Below, piece by piece: positions 13,145-13,629 of a stretch of DNA of 13,629 nucleotides (positions are counted from its first letter, which is position 1; the number at the start of each line of letters is the position of its first letter). Both the position numbers and the translations under genes were made by a program. The notes under the pieces are model-generated. The model did no database searches. It was not told where the DNA came from and worked only from the letters and a program-made list of their open reading frames with translations. Origin of the DNA: JBGTBQ01 sp041749275 (GTDB lineage Bacteria > Acidobacteriota > Blastocatellia > Pyrinomonadales > Pyrinomonadaceae); NCBI GenBank assembly GCA_041749275.1, contig JBGTBQ010000359.1:1-13629 (forward strand). The letters are read 5' to 3'.

Positions 13145-13629
13145 GTGCCGCCTCAAACCTCCGTCGAAGTCTTCTACTCTTACTCGCACAAGGACGAAGA
13201 ACTGCGCGACCAGTTGGCGACGCATCTCGCCATGCTGAAGCGCAAGGGAATCATCCGAGAGTTGCACGACCGCGGCATCGTCGCCGGGCAGGAGTGGGAC
13301 GGGAAGATTGACGAGCGGATGAAGACAGCCGACATCATCCTGCTGCTGGTCAGCGCAGACTTTCTCGCCTCCGACTATTGTTACGACATCGAGGTCACGA
13401 GCGCGGTGCAAAGGCACGAGACAGGCGAGGCCGTCGTCATCCCCGTCATCCTGCGGTATTGCGACGACTGGCAGAGCGCCCCTTTCGGCAAACTTCAAGC
13501 TCTTCCAAAGGATGCGAGGCCCGTCACCGATTGGCCGGATCACGACAGGGCATTCGCGGATGTCGCCAAAGGTATCCGCATAGCCGCCGAGAAGTTGCTC
13601 GCACGCCGCGACGCGCCGCCGGAGCCGCG
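13145..13629 (+). CDS. TIR-domain protein, N-terminal part, runs off the right edge
   Basis: Read from a GTG at 13145 with AAGGAG 11 bases upstream, the 161 visible residues form a bacterial TIR domain. The first strand is VEVFYSYSHKDEELRDQLAT (box 1), followed by LHDRGIVAGQEWDGKIDERM, ADIILLLVSADFLASDY and CYDIEVTSAV. The glutamate in YDIE (E83) is at the position of the catalytic glutamate of TIR NAD-cleaving enzymes. The domain closes with VVIPVILRYCDDWQSAPFGK and LPKDARPVTDWPDHDRAFAD. Family knowledge: such N-terminal TIR domains are fused to NACHT/NB-ARC-ATPase, TPR, WD40 or other sensor modules and often act in anti-phage abortive infection through NAD depletion. The C-terminal partner domain lies outside the window, so the sensor type is unknown. 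A signalling rather than NADase role is the alternative. Confidence 0.9.
   Translation, partial: MPPQTSVEVFYSYSHKDEELRDQLATHLAMLKRKGIIRELHDRGIVAGQEWDGKIDERMKTADIILLLVSADFLASDYCYDIEVTSAVQRHETGEAVVIPVILRYCDDWQSAPFGKLQALPKDARPVTDWPDHDRAFADVAKGIRIAAEKLLARRDAPPEP

Noticed and set aside
13121..13543. Minus-strand open frame opposite the TIR gene
   Set aside because: The plus strand encodes an unmistakable TIR domain in this interval; the antisense product has no recognisable features.
1..13629. tRNA, rRNA, insertion sequence or integrase genes, especially around the R-M cassette
   Set aside because: No cloverleaf, rRNA-like stretch, transposase motif or clear terminal repeats were found. The cassette boundaries are defined only by composition and gene order.

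Overview
The window is mostly GC-rich bacterial DNA (for example 42 of 60 bases are G or C at 4381-4440). Its style suggests an acidobacterium, possibly a member of the Blastocatellia. This rests on the large HYR/DUF11 surface protein with a 'LWPPNH' C-terminal domain, the lone lipoprotein and small secreted protein, and gene gaps filled with 7-base tandem repeats. The assignment is inference; no rRNA or marker gene is present.

Positions 1-7276 are read right to left (minus strand). A DinB-like gene is followed by a 2-oxoacid dehydrogenase operon: lpdA, E1 alpha, E1 beta, a small DUF4242 gene, and the start of the E2 acyltransferase, which runs off the left edge. Together E1 alpha/beta (thiamine diphosphate), E2 (lipoyl) and E3 (lpdA) would form a pyruvate- or branched-chain-type dehydrogenase complex. 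Between E1 alpha and E1 beta, which are normally adjacent, sits an intruding block. It contains the C-terminal remnant of a DJ-1/PfpI protein, a UPF0175 small protein, a probable restriction endonuclease and a phage-type Dam adenine methyltransferase. The last three overlap by 1 and 4 bases. The nuclease and methylase genes are much more AT-rich than their surroundings (17 of 60 G+C at 1861-1920), while the UPF0175 gene has resident composition (40 of 60 at 3721-3780).

Four gaps of this region (around 325-376, 681-734, 5235-5296 and 6713-6838) carry tandem heptamers arranged as inverted repeats. Each gap has its own heptamer, and the repeats run into the ends of neighbouring reading frames.

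Positions 7554-9202 hold a minus-strand lipoprotein gene and, divergently, a plus-strand pair: a single-domain rhodanese and a LURP-one-related (tubby-like) protein. The pair ends in a strong intrinsic terminator. Positions 9302-12776 (minus) encode a small secreted protein and a 979-residue secreted protein of DUF11 and HYR/Ig-like repeats. After a 368-base divergent promoter region, a TIR-domain gene starts at 13145 and runs off the right edge.

The most notable points are the R-M cassette splitting a central-metabolism operon, the UPF0175 gene fused translationally to the nuclease gene, the DJ-1 remnant, and the heptamer hairpins.
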